Origin: Diabrotica undecimpunctata
Taxonomy: Eukaryota > Arthropoda > Insecta > Coleoptera > Chrysomelidae
Assembly (NCBI RefSeq): GCF_040954645.1
Contig: NC_092813.1
Location: forward strand, 17,028,136-17,092,135
Direction of reading: 5' to 3'
Length of the DNA stretch: 64,000 nt
The first letter of the stretch is position 1, and every line of letters begins with the position of its first letter. This document shows positions 24,285-36,172 of this stretch, piece by piece. The position numbers were made by a program, and so were the translations under genes. Below the pieces are notes generated by a model. The model was not told the origin of the DNA, did not search any database, and was given only the letters and a program-made list of their open reading frames with translations.

Positions 24285-24952
24285 GCAACTATGCGATTAA
24301 GCCGTATATTTTCAGCGTATATTCTAAACGGTTCATACCGACTCCTTAGTCCTTATTTTTGTTATCATTCTACGCATTACAGTATGTAATAGATATGTAT
24401 ACTACGAAATACCTGTTTTTGGTAGGTACGTGCTTTTCTAAAAATAGCTTTATAGATACAAAAGGATTTCATTACCAAGTTGGATGTTTTTTTCATATGC
24501 GGAAATTTCCTAATGCATTTTGTTAACGTTAGTATGTCTTTATACGTTTTATTTAAGAATCCGATTAATATGAACTTGTTTTATTTAATCCATCATCCAT
24601 CTATTGTTTTACGATATCTTGTAGCTTCTTTATTATTTTATTTCTGGTTTTGTTTGTATACTACATATAATTCTGGATAGGTTATCTTAAAATAAATATG
24701 TATTTAAGTGCTAAAATAGGTATTTTTGTGTAAAAATGGATAGTAGTCCGCAAAAAATGGAAGAATGCTTAATTTATCTAGCCAGAATATATCACTTTAC
24801 CAATATTACATACTTCTGAATGGTAAGGTAATATAGGGGTAATATGTAATAAATATAAGTGGAGTTAGTGTCAAATTTGCAATAATCTTTATAAGCAATA
24901 GCTTACTGACTGTACTTTACATGTTTAGTTTAAATAATTAAACCTTGTCCCT
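24285..24952 (-). repeat. Repeat X1, copy C
   Basis: Runs parallel to 15020-15667 with small indels and again precedes (on the plus strand) an antisense pol-like element. The first ~290 bp next to (TA)n in copy B are missing here. Confidence 0.7.
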
Positions 24953-25110
24953 TTTTTTCTTCTTCTTAGAGTGCCATATCCCTACGGAACGTCGGCGACT
25001 ACCATGCTTATAATATTTTTATACAGATCTCGGTCTTGCGCTACGTGTAGCAATTGGTCCGCTGTTAGCAATTAGCTTATTTTTTTTGGTATATCTTTGA
25101 TGTGTTGATC
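24953..25110 (-). pseudogene. RTE 3' tail fragment
   Basis: The minus strand reads AQDRDLYKNIISMVVADV and ends with a GAAGAAG stretch (plus-strand CTTCTTCTT near 24958). This is the last part of the RTE protein seen also near 28430-28500, 34450-34552 and 49420-49530. It replaces the C-terminus of the pol-like element at this place, so it inserted there. Confidence 0.6.
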
Positions 25111-27095
25111 TGGCCAGTTTTTTCTCGATTTTAGTCATAAAATGGTCTTGTATTCGTGGAGTACATGTTGCGAATCTAGATTTTGTTTCTTTCGTTCTTG
25201 GTGTATATATATTAGGTGTCTTGGTAGCTACGATATTGTAGAGCTTATGTATGGATGTGAGTCTTAATATCCACTGAATTTGGATGACTAATTTATAGCT
25301 AAATCTACGTGTTAAGTATGTGTTGGTGTCATTCATACTGGCAAGGTATATTCGGCAGCAGAAGCATATAATGCAAGAGTTTACGTTTTAAGGGTGGAAG
25401 GATGTGCTTCTCATTTTTAGCTGACAAGTTTGCGGAGAATATTACTTCTGGTCCTCAGTGTGCCTTTTAGTTTTAAACAAAGTTTTGTGAATGACTAAGT
25501 GTAATGCAAACTATCTTCAAGGTATTTATAGCAAGTCCAGATTATAAGGATTTCATGACACTATTGGATGTTTAGATTTGTGAAAACGTCTGTGTTGGGG
25601 ACATTAAAGTAGCACACCTGAGTTTTTACCGGGGTTTGGCTTAAAAATGATTTATAGTCTATTTTTATTGTGTTTAAGGCATGATTTAAATTTTTTCCAC
25701 TTCAGCAACAAAAGTTTTTGGTTGTGCAATAATAGATGTGTCGTATACATAATAAAAGTCCTAGTATTTACTGGTATGGGTTTATGGTTTGTGTACATGT
25801 TATACAGTGTAGGTGCCATTACGCTACCCGAAAGGAGTTCGTTCTTCTGCGTTCTCCATCTGCTATTCTTATTATTGAGAAATACTAAAAATCTTCTGTT
25901 GTGTAGGCATACGCTAGTAAAACAAGTAAGATTTTGAAAAAATGCCCTCTTATTTAAGGTGTCGTAAGCTGCAAATTGCTGCTTAGATTGGCAAATACCA
26001 CTCCTCATACCTGATATCTTTCGTACGCATCTTTGCTGTGTTGGGCAAAATTTAGTATTTGTGACGTACATGATCTTCCCTGTCTATAGCAACTTTTGTC
26101 TTTTAATTTGAATTTTCCTTCTGTTTTACCTCTTGAGAAGTATTTTGTAAAGCTGACAAAATAAATATATTGACCGATAGCTTTAATGGTCGTTGAAGTT
26201 TTTGCCAGGTTTAAGCAAGGCAACAACTTTGTCTTTGCTTTGTTTGTCTGCAGACTTTGGATATCAGTAACTGTTGTATTTTTGGTCCAAATTTTATAAT
26301 AAGCTTTGTGCTCAAATCTTCAGTCAGTGCCGTACTATTCTTTATTATATACGTAGATAGTGGATCCAAGCTCAACATCGTTAAAAGGTTCCTTCAGCTA
26401 ACTGGTTTTGTCCTCTCTCATTTTAAGTTTTTCTTTGCTTCTTTGCCTGCAGAGATAGCACTTTCACATTTATTATGTGATTTTCAACGATCAGCTTAAT
26501 ACCAAATACACTATTTTTTGCCCTCTATGTATTTTCTGCACTAGAAATACGTCACATTTGTGCTAAGCGCATATGTCTGATAAGGTTAAGTAAAGTAAAG
26601 TGTCTTTATCTCTAGATATACCCTTAATATTTATAGATATAATTAGAATAATTCATCCTAAAAAGGACCGATTTGACAAAAATCATATTGAACGGGTGAT
26701 TCTGATTAGCCGATTAATTAATTATTCATTACCTAGGGTACAACTGATTACGGTGGTCTTATTTGTACTCAAATTTTCGTAAAGGCTTGTCCTTTGAACC
26801 CCATAAGAAATGGCTAATAAGTTTTCATTAAAAATAATTTTACATACTGTTACTTTTCGACGATATTTCGAATCAGATTTGTATAGTAATAACTATAGTT
26901 AATATGCAGTCTCTTTGTGAAAAGTAAATGAGTTTGTAATATCGGTCACAACTCATATATATTGATAAGGACATAAACGGTTAAGATAAGTGCACAGAAT
27001 TTTAACTAAATATATCGGCGCCATTGTTCAGGAGATGGATTTATCCCAGAGATTAAAGGTTACATGTATATTCCAGGTTCTATTTACGTATTTAT
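25111..27095 (-). pseudogene. Pol-like non-LTR retrotransposon, copy D
   Basis: Minus-strand order from 27095: 5' untranslated part; endonuclease relic near 26650-26470 (TLLYLTLSDIC, then FLVQKIHRGQ, consensus QETHRG); RT start near 26226-26150 (PCLNLAKTS, consensus LLKPGK); ERYQV near 26010; LYNMYTN and a catalytic T-A-D-D relic near 25790-25740; thumb near 25600-25300; and MNDTNTYLTRRFSYKLVIQI with a threonine/proline-rich C-terminal region at 25336-25111. No X2 sequence is present at ERYQV, so this represents the uninterrupted state. Many stops. Confidence 0.78.
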
Positions 27096-27510
27096 AATAT
27101 AATAGTCTCCCGTTTTATACCGCTGTCGCGGCTTTGGGAGTATAGCAGGGTAGTCTGCTATATCTATTTGCGTATATATCTGCTATTTACGTATTTTCAT
27201 TACTAAAAAAGTATATTTAAAATAAAGGCCTTTAGATATCTTTAGATTCTATGGAAATTAGAATCTGTGGAAATAAGCAAATTAAAAATACACACATAAT
27301 TCTAAATGACCAAATTGAGACAAACAGTTGTCCCAAGTATTGTTTATATTGTAAAGGTCATCGTCATAGTATAGTCAGAACGCAACAAGGTTCTATTAGC
27401 TTTTCTGCTTTGTGTCTCCTCATTCCTACTGAAAACTTAGCCACGTAAATAACGTTTTAAAAATATATGTCAATATTTCTGAAGTGCCTTGCCTAAGATA
27501 ACTTTTTTTA
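27096..27510. other. Flank of copy D with a ~155-bp insert
   Basis: Compared with the flank of copy B, 27095-27248 is extra sequence containing a run of CTGCTATAT-like and TTTACGTATTT repeats. 27249-27340 then resumes the match to 18390-18480. The open frame at 27251-27448 shows no similarity I recognise. Confidence 0.4.
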
Positions 27511-27840
27511 AGCCTAGTTCGTTTGACTACATGTAATGGATTTGAGTTCTTCATAGTTCCCAACAGATAAGTATTGATTGTAGGTTGTATAGCAGTTGGT
27601 TGTACAGGTATGTGTTGATAAATATGATGGGTCGGTAGGTAGTCCCATTATTCCTAAATCTGACCATATGTTACCTCCCCTGTTGATTCGTGGACGTCCT
27701 AAGGGCATTTTTTCTCTCGGGGCATTCTTCCAGTTTAATTTGGCAATGCAGTTATTAGAAAGCCTTTGGATATAGCCAGCGTAACTTTGGCGTTGAGATT
27801 TAGTCTCTTGTATGACGTTGCTATCTTTATTCGAACGTTG
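27511..27840 (-). pseudogene. Non-LTR retroelement C-terminal tail, antisense
   Basis: The minus strand reads, from about 27815, RQSYAGYIQRLSNNCIAKL, then KMPLGRPRINRGGNIWSDL. This is the G-H/Y-I/V-x-R-L then G-R-P-R-x-R-W tail of RTE-like and related elements, one frame for ~60 codons. It is 5'-truncated at the dispersed repeat that starts near 27840. Confidence 0.6.
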
Positions 27841-27920
27841 GTTATGGAAACATCATGTACATACCACCGGATTCCCTAGATCGACATTCAGCAAAATCCT
27901 CTTAATAATGATACGGGAGT

Positions 27921-28515
27921 AAAAATATAAATATCTGGGAGCCTACATCAACAAAGAATTAGGTTCAGACTAAGAAATCAGGGTACGAATAGAAATGGCA
28001 AGGGCGGCGTTCTTAAAATTCAAGCAATTGTTCTGTGACAAAAATATGAATACTGCGCTGAGTCTGAGGTTTGTTGAATGTTACGTCTGGTCTCAACTAT
28101 TGTACGGAGTAGAAATATGAACGGTAAAAGCGCAAATAGTTAGGAAGCTTCAAGCCTTTGAATTTTGGATATACCGGAGAATGTTGAGAATTCCATGGAC
28201 TGCCAGGGTCACCAATGAGGAAGTGCTGAGAAGGATGGGTCGAGACAAAAAATTGTTGAGAACAATAAAAGTACGCATGACTGCATACCTGGTACACATA
28301 CTAGGGAATATAAAGTCTTCTGCAGGCCATCATGCAGGGTAGAGTCGATGGCAAAAAGGGGATAGGTAGAAAAAGGAAGTCATGGCTGCGAAATATTCGT
28401 GACTGGACAAACATGACTGTAGATGAATTATTCCACGTTGCAAAAGACAGAGATACTTTTAGAAATGTGGTCGCCAACCTCAGTTAATGAGGACGGCATA
28501 GGAAGAAGAAGAATG
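27921..28515 (+). pseudogene. RTE-type non-LTR element, 3' end
   Basis: Across frames the plus strand gives YLGAYINKELGSD, VRIEMARAAFLKFKQLFCDK, LRFVECYVWSQLLYGVEIW, FEFWIYRRMLRIPWTARVTN, EEVLRRMGRDKKLLRTIK, then QGRVDGKKGIGRK, LRNIRDWTNMTVDELFHVA and KDRDTFRNVVANLS. That is a nearly complete thumb and C-terminal domain of an RTE RT with few disruptions (frame changes near 28300 and 28340). It ends in a GAAGAAGAAGAA tract near 28503-28513. Confidence 0.8.
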
Positions 28516-29110
28516 ATACGCTAAACAAAAAAAAATTAATGAACAGCTTACTAAAATAGAAATAACGTCTATTTAAAATGCAATCCATTAATGGCTCAAG
28601 GTACAAAGCAGTCCTAGCATCTGCTAATGATATTGATCTTATAAGAAACTCTCTCCCGTCCGCAAACGACATCTTCAACAAATTGAAGAGAGCACGAAAA
28701 ATGTTTCACTTAAAATCAACAAAATAAAAACCAATTACAAGCGAATCAACAGAAGAAAGCAATTCAATACCTACATCTAGATAAAATATTAAAGTTAACA
28801 ACTATAATTTCGAAAGTATGGAACACTTTAAATATCTTAGATTAATAATCACGGTTAATAATAATGTCACTAAAGAAATACAAAGCATAATTCACTTCAG
28901 AACTATTTTAATACATGAATGCGAATCATGGACAATGACTAAAACAAATAAGGAACAGCTCCGAATATTTGAAAGAAAAATAATAAGAAAACATTTTTAA
29001 CCTCATTATTATATTACTACAAATCCGTATAGAATAAGAACACATACTAAATAAAGAAAGCTCTTATAAATATATTGTTTAGGAAAATAAATCGCTTAAG
29101 GTAGATCGGA
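28515..29110 (+). pseudogene. Second RTE-type element fragment (RT palm and thumb)
   Basis: ANDIDLIRNSLPSANDIFNK near 28614 follows the catalytic block position; then come KINKIKTNYKRINRRKQFN, EHFKYLRLIITVNNNVTKEI (28818 onward) and HECESWTMTKTNKEQLRIFE near 28915. Near 29095 the frame gives RQIGHMHRR-like codons. It is homologous to the antisense pieces at 2677-2975 and 19690-19840. 29111-29390 holds nothing I can assign. Confidence 0.7.
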
Positions 29111-29390
29111 CACATGCATAGACGCCAAGGTGTCAAACTTGGTTAAAAAACATAAACTAATTTTTGAAACCAAATTCAGTATTTTGCTTTAATCTGTGCC
29201 TTCTAAGAATTGCAAGGAAAAACAGAAGTTGATAAAGATGTTATTAGAGACATGGGAATCTAAAAATTGCATTCCACAACATATCTCCTCTACTAAGCAA
29301 AACCTTAACGAATTGTTTTCTAGTACTCGTACAGAGTATACCGGAATAAAAGGAAAAAGACAGTTAAGCAAGAAGAAGAGTGAAAGCATT

Positions 29391-30020
29391 TACGTTTTAA
29401 GGGTGAAAGGATGTGCGCCCCATTTTTAGCTGACAAGCTTTCGGAGCATACTATTACTGGTCCTTAGTTTGCCTTTTAGTTTTAAACAAGATTCTGTGAT
29501 TGACAAGGTGCGATATAAACTATCTACAAGGTATTTAGAGGAAATTCAGAGTTCAAGGATTTCATCACACTATTGGATGTTCAGTTTTGTGAAAGCGCCT
29601 GTGTTGGGAAAATTGAAGGAGCGCTCCTAAAATTTTCGGGGTTTGGCTTAAAATTAAATCGTAGTTTATTTTTATTATATTTAAGGCATCTATTAGATTT
29701 TTTTCCACTGCAGCAACAAAAGTTTTTGGTTGTACAATGTATCGTCTACATGAAAATCCTAGTATCTACTTGTATCTGTTGATCATTTGTGTAAATATAA
29801 TACAGTGTTGGTGCCATTACGCTACCCCAAGCGAGACCGTTTGTCTGCGTTTTCCATATTACCATTGAATGATACGAAAAATCTTGCGTTCTGTAGATAT
29901 TCGCGGATAAAACGATGTTTACAGTTTGTCATACAGTTTTTGGAGAAATGTCCTCTAATTTAATGTGTCGTAGGCGGCATTTAGATTGACAAATACCACC
30001 CCTGATACCTGATATCTTTC
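29391..30020 (-). pseudogene. Pol-like RT fragment, copy E
   Basis: The minus strand carries the RT from ERYQV (30005) through thumb and toward the C-terminus, homologous to 25400-26010. It starts at the X2 hairpin. Stops throughout. Confidence 0.65.
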
Positions 30021-31018
30021 GTACCCGTTGGTGCTTTTTGCAACAACGGGTACGTTATTACGTACGTTATAATTATTACGAATAAAAATAAATAAGCAAG
30101 AAGAATATAAGTGAACCATATTTAAAAAGCGACAAAGTATTTTTTAAAACAATAAGACCGAACATATTATATATGTAATAATTGTAATAGATATGTTGGC
30201 TAGAATCAAATTACCATAAAGTCACGGAAATATTTTATCTGACTAATGACTCACTACTGATTGCTACGTTACGTTATATGATACATTTATAGTTAAAAGC
30301 GAAATTAGGTGTTATGCCTTCTTATTATTTAAGTATCTGTTAAGTATCTGTTTACAAGTGTATCCATGTATAATATATGTGTATCTAAAGTAATATAGTA
30401 AGATATTGAATTCCCTATATTGAAATTAAAAAGTAAAAAATTATTTTAATTTTAAGATTGATTTATAAATTATTATAATTTAAATTTTACTACTTTATGA
30501 AACAAATCATAAAACGTAGCAATCGAAACATCAGAACGTACATTTATATAATAAATTTTTCAGTGTCAATGCATTAAAAAAATACTAGTAAATAAAAATG
30601 GACACTTGCCTTTTCCAAGCTTATAACAGACACTAACTTAAGTTTAAACATAATTAAAGCAAGTAATATAAATTACCACTATAAAATATTTAACTACATT
30701 AACCAAGTATTTGCGAAATTTCGGGATGACTAAATTGATTGATATTTAAATAAATTTCAAGTTCCAAAACGTACCTGCTGTAAAATTTAAAAATCTACGA
30801 CTAATCAAATTATTGGCAACATCGGAGGAGTTTAGTTGTGTACACGACAAAATATATACGGATCCCAAAAGTGTTTTAACCTATTACGGAGTCCATTTAA
30901 TCCTACGTGTTGGTCGGAGTCTACATAAAGCGCTACCCAGATAATAATATACACGGTGTATATTCTCGTGGAGTTAGTATAATACCGTTTTAGTACGGGG
31001 CCCACATTAACCGCTAGA

Positions 31019-31020
<2 letters not shown>
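30021..31020 (+). repeat. Repeat X2, copy B (longest)
   Basis: About 1 kb from the hairpin (30021-30053) to the (TA)n at 31021. The inverted copy is at 1600-2541. The sequence is AT-rich with a more GC-balanced last ~150 bases. No coding region is shared between copies. Its far end abuts (TA)n, as X1 does. Confidence 0.75.
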
Positions 31021-31110
<90 letters not shown>

Positions 31111-31163
31111 GTATATACATATATATATATACACATATATAAATATATATATATATATAAATA
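31021..31163. repeat. (TA)n microsatellite left of the mariner
   Basis: Nearly pure TA to about 31106, then TA-rich with ACACATATATAAATATAT-type interruptions that recur on the other side of the mariner near 32470. Confidence 0.95.
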
Positions 31164-32463
31164 ACGGGTGTTTTTTTTAGAGGTATAGAAATAGAAGTTG
31201 GCAACACGTTTTTAAGGGGCGGCCATTTTGACAGCTGTCAGGTGATTATTATTTACTTTAGTTTGACATTTCAATATGAATAGACTGACGCCTAAACAAC
31301 GCTTTCAAATTGTGCAAATTTATTTTGAAAATCATAGTTCTGTTCGGAATACGTATCGCGCACTACGTCCATTTTATGGTATACATAATCGCCCATCAGA
31401 GCAATTAATTCGATCAACTGTGGAACGTTTTCGCACCACGTTTACTCTTAATGATAATACGCATCCACAGAGACGTCGTACAGTGCGTACAGAAGATGTT
31501 GTTGCTGCTGTTGAGCGTAGTATAGAGGAAGACCCGAATCAGTCTATACGCCATCGTGCACAGCAGTTGGATATGTGTCCATCCACTTTATGGAAGATTT
31601 TGCGAAAATATCTTGGTTTGCGTGCTTACAAAATTCAACTCGTGCAGGAATTGAAGCCACACGATCACCTAGCAAGGCGTAGATTCGGTGAATGGGCCCA
31701 AAACGAAATTGCCGTTGATCCCGACTTTCATAAGCGAATTTTGTTTACCGACGAAGCTCACTTTTGGTTAAATGGCTACGTCAACAAACAAAACTGCCGT
31801 ATTTGGAGTGAAGATAATCCTCAAGTGTATATGTTGAGAAACCACTATATCCAGAAAAATTGACTGTTTGGTGTGCTTTGTGGGCTGGTGGAATCATTGG
31901 TCCGTACTTCTTCAAAAACAATGCTGGCCAGAACGTTACAGTCAATGGTGACCGCTATAGAGCCATGATTACTGACTTTTTTATTCCTGAATTGAACAAC
32001 CATAATGTGCAGGAGCTGTGGTTTCAGCAAGACGGCGCAACATGTTACAATGTGCCACAATGGATTTATTGAGGGAAACGTTTGGTAACCGCATAATCTC
32101 GCGTTTAGGACCCGTGAATTGGCCTCCAAGGTCGTGCGATTTAACATCGTTAGACTATTTTCTGTGGGGTTATGTGAAGTCGCTAGTCTATGCCAATAAG
32201 CCTGAAACGATTGACGAACTGGAGGACAACATTCGCCGCGTTATTGCCGATATACGGCCACAAATAGTGGAAAAAGTCGTCGAAAATTGGACCTCCAGAT
32301 TAGACTACGTCAGAGCCAGCCTTGGTGGTCATATGCCAGAAATCATATTTTAAATATAATGTCAAAAAATTATCTTTCAAATAAAGTTAATTTCCTGTTC
32401 ATATAAAAAATAATCTTTGTTTTATTCCACTTTAAAGTTCTATACCTCTAAAAAAACACCCGT
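31164..32463 (+). mobile_element. Tc1/mariner transposon, complete, 1,300 bp
   Basis: The termini are ~27-bp inverted repeats: ACGGGTGTTTTTTTTAGAGG at 31164 and its inverted match ending at 32463, differing by one T in the T run. TA dinucleotides at 31162-31163 and 32464-32465 are the target duplication. A single transposase gene fills the interior. Confidence 0.95.
31276..32353 (+). pseudogene. Mariner-type DDE transposase, two frameshifts
   Basis: ATG at 31276 starts MNRLTPKQRFQIVQIYFEN, the N-terminal helix-turn-helix region. A second HTH follows (QSIRHRAQQLDMCPSTLWKI). The first catalytic D is in ILFTDEAHFWLNG. Near 31832 the frame shifts into KLTVWCALWAGGIIGPYFF and LWFQQDGATC (second D). 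Near 32045 a further shift leads to MDLLRETFGNRIISRLGPVN and LTSLDYFLWGYVK (third D). About 40-41 residues separate the second and third D, allowing for the shift, which points to the DD41D (rosa-like) group rather than DD34D. It ends at 32353 with MPEIIF. The protein would be ~350 aa. Confidence 0.9.
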
Positions 32464-32481
32464 TATATATACACATATATA

Positions 32482-32543
<62 letters not shown>

Positions 32544-32548
32544 CATAT

Positions 32549-32605
<57 letters not shown>
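32464..32605. repeat. (TA)n microsatellite right of the mariner
   Basis: Continuation of the TA tract into which the mariner inserted. Confidence 0.95.
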
Positions 32606-32608
<3 letters not shown>

Positions 32609-33110
32609 CTACTATCATTTTCGCATCAATACATTATGCTTTTACCATCAATTTAGCATCGTCTTGCAAAGTAGCATCTGTATATCGACGCTACTTTACA
32701 AGACCTTAATAACTGTTTTCCCGTACTTGTTACAAGAATTTTAACCATCTCATTGATTAGAGTCTTGATACCGTGTTGGTATTTTAAAATATCCGCTTTC
32801 TCTTTTTATCCCTTACTGAGATATATAAGTTTATTCCAGAAAATGTTTGAGTCTAAAATGATGGTACAGTGAAAATATTATATATATTTAGTTCAGGGTT
32901 TTACCGTTTACTCGCTGCCATTATATACATGAAAATGTATATCCCACTTTCATTATCAATCATTTTAGCATCAGAAATTTGGCATCGTTGTTGAATATAA
33001 TATTACCCACGACGAAATAGTAAATTTAAGAATATATATATATATTTTTTTCATCTACAAATCATTCTGGCATCATGTTTGGTTAAAAGTAACGGGTTAT
33101 GATATATTGC
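32606..33110. repeat. Region with scattered ATCATTTTAGCATC-like words
   Basis: Variants of ATCATTTT-GCATC occur near 32615, 32648, 32960 and 33062. A 15-bp hairpin with one mismatch lies at 32661-32704 (GTCTTGCAAAGTAGC with its inverted partner). No coding signal. It leads into the satellite array. Confidence 0.35.
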
Positions 33111-34105
33111 AACTACCTATTGTATCTTCGCTCCAATTCGTCCAGTCGCGACGTACAGCACCTCAAATGATAGGATTTAACCAATAAAATACAATAAGAC
33201 AGAAAAATCAAATATAGCAGCATGTCAAAAAGGCCTTAATTATATATCTTCGTTTCTATAAGTCCAATCGTGACGAACAGTATCTCAAATGACAGGATTT
33301 AACCAATTAAAAACAATGAAATAAAAAAATTAAATACAGCAACATGTCCAAAGGGCCGTAGTCACGTATCTTCGGTCCTATTAGTCCAATCGTGACGTAT
33401 AGTACCTCTAATGATAGCATTTAACATAAATAATACAATGGGATAGAAAAATCAAATGCAGAACAATGTCAAAAGGGCCTTAGTTGTGTATCTTTAGTTC
33501 TATTAGTCCAATCATGACGTGCAGTACCTCAAATGAAAGGATTTGACAAATAAAATACAATGAGGTATAAAAATTTAATGGAGTAGCATGTCAAAATGGC
33601 CTTAGTTATGTATCTTCGGTCCTATTAGTCCAATCGTGACGTACGATACCTCAAATGATAGCACTTAACCAATAGAATACAATGACATAGAAATCAAATA
33701 CAGCATCACGTCAAAAGGGCCTTAGTTACGTATCTTTGTTTTTAGTGGCCCAATCGTGACGTACAGTACCTCAAATGATAGGATTTAACCAATCGAATAC
33801 AATAAGATAGAAAAATAAAATACATCAGCTTGTCAAAAGGGCCTTAGTTATGTATCTGCGGTCCTATTAGTCCAATCATGACGTTTCGTACCTTAAATGA
33901 TAGAATTTAACTAATATAATACAATGAGATATAAAAATTAAATAGAGTAGCTTGGCAAAAGGGCCTTAGTTATGTATCTTCGATCCTATTAGTCCAATCG
34001 TGACGTAAAGTACCTCAAATGGTACCATTTAACTAATAGAATACTACGACGTACAAATCAAATACATCAACACTAAAAGGACTATAGGTATATATCTTTG
34101 CTCCT
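33111..34105. repeat. Satellite array, ~122-bp unit, about eight copies
   Basis: Units begin near 33121, 33244, 33366, 33488, 33609, 33730, 33854 and 33975, each with GTCCAATCGTGACGTA-like, CCTCAAATGATAGGATTTAA-like and TGTCAAAAGGGCCTTAGTTA-like words. Divergence between units is moderate. A ninth unit is cut at about 34105 by an RTE tail. Confidence 0.92.
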
Positions 34106-34552
34106 AAATATGTTATGTCAAAAGAGGCTTTGCTTTACGGTTGTTGAGGCATTAACTCTTAAACAGAAGAATGTTAAAAATCTTGAAAGCTTTGAGATGT
34201 GGTGCTACCGCCGTATACTCAAAATAAGTTGGGTGGATAAAATTACAAATGAAGAGGTAATACGCAGAATAAATAACGATCCAGAAGTTATACTGAATAT
34301 AAAAAAGAGAAAACTTGAATAGTTTGGCCACCTGATGAGAGGACAAAAGTACACATTCCTACAAAATATAATGCATGGAAAAATCCAAGGACGCAGAAAT
34401 CCAGGCCGTAGAAGAATGTCCTGGATGAGAAATTTAAGAGAGTGGTTTGGCTGTACCACTAACGAATTATTCAAAACAGCAGTAAATAAAATTAGAATCG
34501 CCCTAATGATATCCAATCTCCGATAGCAGAGGCACTCAAAGAAGAAGATATG
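34106..34552 (+). pseudogene. RTE 3' tail inserted in the satellite
   Basis: From 34150 the frame gives LTLKQKNVKNLESFEMWCYR, RILKISWVDKITNEEVIRRI, a TAG near 34319, then FGHLMRGQKYTFLQNIMHGK, IQGRRNPGRRRMSWMRNLRE and CTTNELFKTAVNKIRIALMI. This is the same C-terminal domain as at 27921-28515 and 48641-49530. It ends in GAAGAAGA near 34540. Only one stop interrupts about 120 codons, so this truncated copy is not very old. Confidence 0.8.
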
Positions 34553-34720
34553 ATAAACTCGAAAAATCTCCAACGTTCACTGTTAGACATATGCCTCCCG
34601 TTCAGTACACACAATTACTGCTCCTTGACGCTGTGACGAGAATGAGATAGGATTTAACAAATAGAATGACAGAAAACTAAAAAAGACAATGTGTCAAACG
34701 TGGAATGCGTCGCAGAACGT
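34553..34720. repeat. Satellite remainder beyond the RTE insertion
   Basis: GAGATAGGATTTAACAAATA near 34640 and TGTGTCAAA near 34690 match parts of the satellite unit, so the array seems to continue here in diverged form. Confidence 0.5.
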
Positions 34721-35040
34721 GAAATATTAGCGTAAAATTATATGATGCCATAGACGGTTCTTTAATACCCAGCAAACTCGCTTTGTAAAGTTACATAGCA
34801 GGGATCTGTGCGAGAAAAAGTCGATCATTCGTTTTATAACCCAAAGGGGACCATAAAATATTCAACGTTAAAATTTGACATAATGTAACGGTATGACAAA
34901 TCTTTTTTCTCCCGCATGTGCTTGCCTGTGTACCTATACAAGGGGAGTCGTGCATAACCTTTAAGTTGATCGTAATACATAACTGCAACAACAAGTATGT
35001 TGACGACTTGGGTTAGTATATACAGTGCATTCCGTACGTT
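34721..35040. other. No recognisable feature
   Basis: No coding similarity, RNA gene or repeat shared with the rest of the window was noticed. Confidence 0.35.
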
Positions 35041-35290
35041 TTTTAAACATGGTTAGGAAATTGTTGACTGGAGGCTATTAAAGAAGTTCTTATAATTGCG
35101 GGTCACCGCCTTTTCTGTAAATGGAGTGAATATTGTTATCGATTTAATTTTTTTCTTCAGTTGAATAATTCCTGCTGGTATTTGGTCTAAGCTTACTTCT
35201 TTTTCTCATTCAAACTGTTTCATAGCTAATTTTACTTCCTCTTTATAGTGCCCTGTTCACCTGTTTTGGTGATTTCGGACTATTTCATCT
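35041..35290 (-). pseudogene. Possible RTE RT linker fragment
   Basis: The minus strand has VKLAMKQFE, then EVSLDQIPAGIIQ, resembling the K-x-G-x-D-x-I-P block at the start of RTE RT domains, and RNYKNFFNSLQSTIS downstream. Short and degraded; low certainty. Confidence 0.35.
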
Positions 35291-35419
35291 CTTATAACAT
35301 AAAACAGTTGTTTCAGATATCTTTATCGCGTTTCCTTTTTTTTTATGGATGAATATGCTGCCGTTTTCATCTCCTACTATTTCATATGGAGCTACACGAT
35401 TAACAATTCCAAATCAAGA

Positions 35420-35710
35420 AAAGACAAATAACACTCCGAATTATATTATACAACTAATAGTCGAAAAATAAAGAGCAAGAGGTAGATAATCAGACAATTA
35501 AGATGAGCGCTACATGATGTACGCAATTCCACATTTGAACACTACATTAGTACATTGTCTAAAGAAGATCATTCACTATGGATAGCAACAAAACACTTAA
35601 AGAGACCTGATCAATACAACCCACCAATTAAGAAAGATGACGTTAGTTGAGGGAGATCAGACCAGGAAAAAATGTCAACATTTTCAGAATACCAGATAAT
35701 AATAATCAAG
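35420..35710 (+). pseudogene. Jockey-type RT N-terminal linker fragment
   Basis: Across one shift the plus strand gives ALHDVRNSTFEHYISTLSKE, DHSLWIATKHLKRPDQYNPP and KKDDVS, then RSDQEK. This is the conserved region between endonuclease and RT in jockey-like elements (consensus D-x-S-L-W, then P-P-I). It is isolated: neither endonuclease nor RT core follows. Confidence 0.65.
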
Positions 35711-36172
35711 CAATAGAACACTGAAAACTTTTGTTTTTAACTGTACGCCCGTGAATGACTTATTATTTTTTAAATAACACTTAATATTGCACTTTTTTAT
35801 TGTATTTTTTTCATCTTTCAAGATAATTCTTATAGGAATATATTTATTTATAACATACGGTCTTATGGGAACAAGAGTTGCAGTAAAAGATTTTTCTAAA
35901 TATAGAATGTAAACCATATTTCCAATATATTTGTGAAAAAGAACCAGTTTATAATATTCCGGACGACGTAATAAAACCTTATTTTAGACTATTGGTCGAT
36001 GAATTGAAATCATTGTTCAAGAAACGAATTATTCATGTGCAGATGTTTTACTATAAAAACATGTAAAACCAAAATCTCGATTAAAAAAATTGCAACCAGT
36101 TACTCACGATGAAACTTAACCCTATTATTGATTTTACAAGTAATAAAATGGGTCGACAAAAGACCAGTTTTA
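35711..36172. other. Unassigned, possibly piggyBac-derived
   Basis: A short open stretch near 35938-36040 (PVYNIPDDVIKPYFRLLVDE) lies just upstream of recognisable piggyBac codons, but I cannot place it in that protein with confidence. Confidence 0.3.

Noticed and set aside
29196..29429. 77-aa plus-strand frame
   Set aside because: Runs from an unassigned spacer into antisense pol-like RT; not supported by similarity.
33111..34105. CRISPR array
   Set aside because: The 122-bp units are contiguous satellite repeats without unique spacers, in eukaryotic DNA.
35684..35917. 77-aa minus-strand frame
   Set aside because: No recognised motif; likely chance frame in AT-rich DNA.
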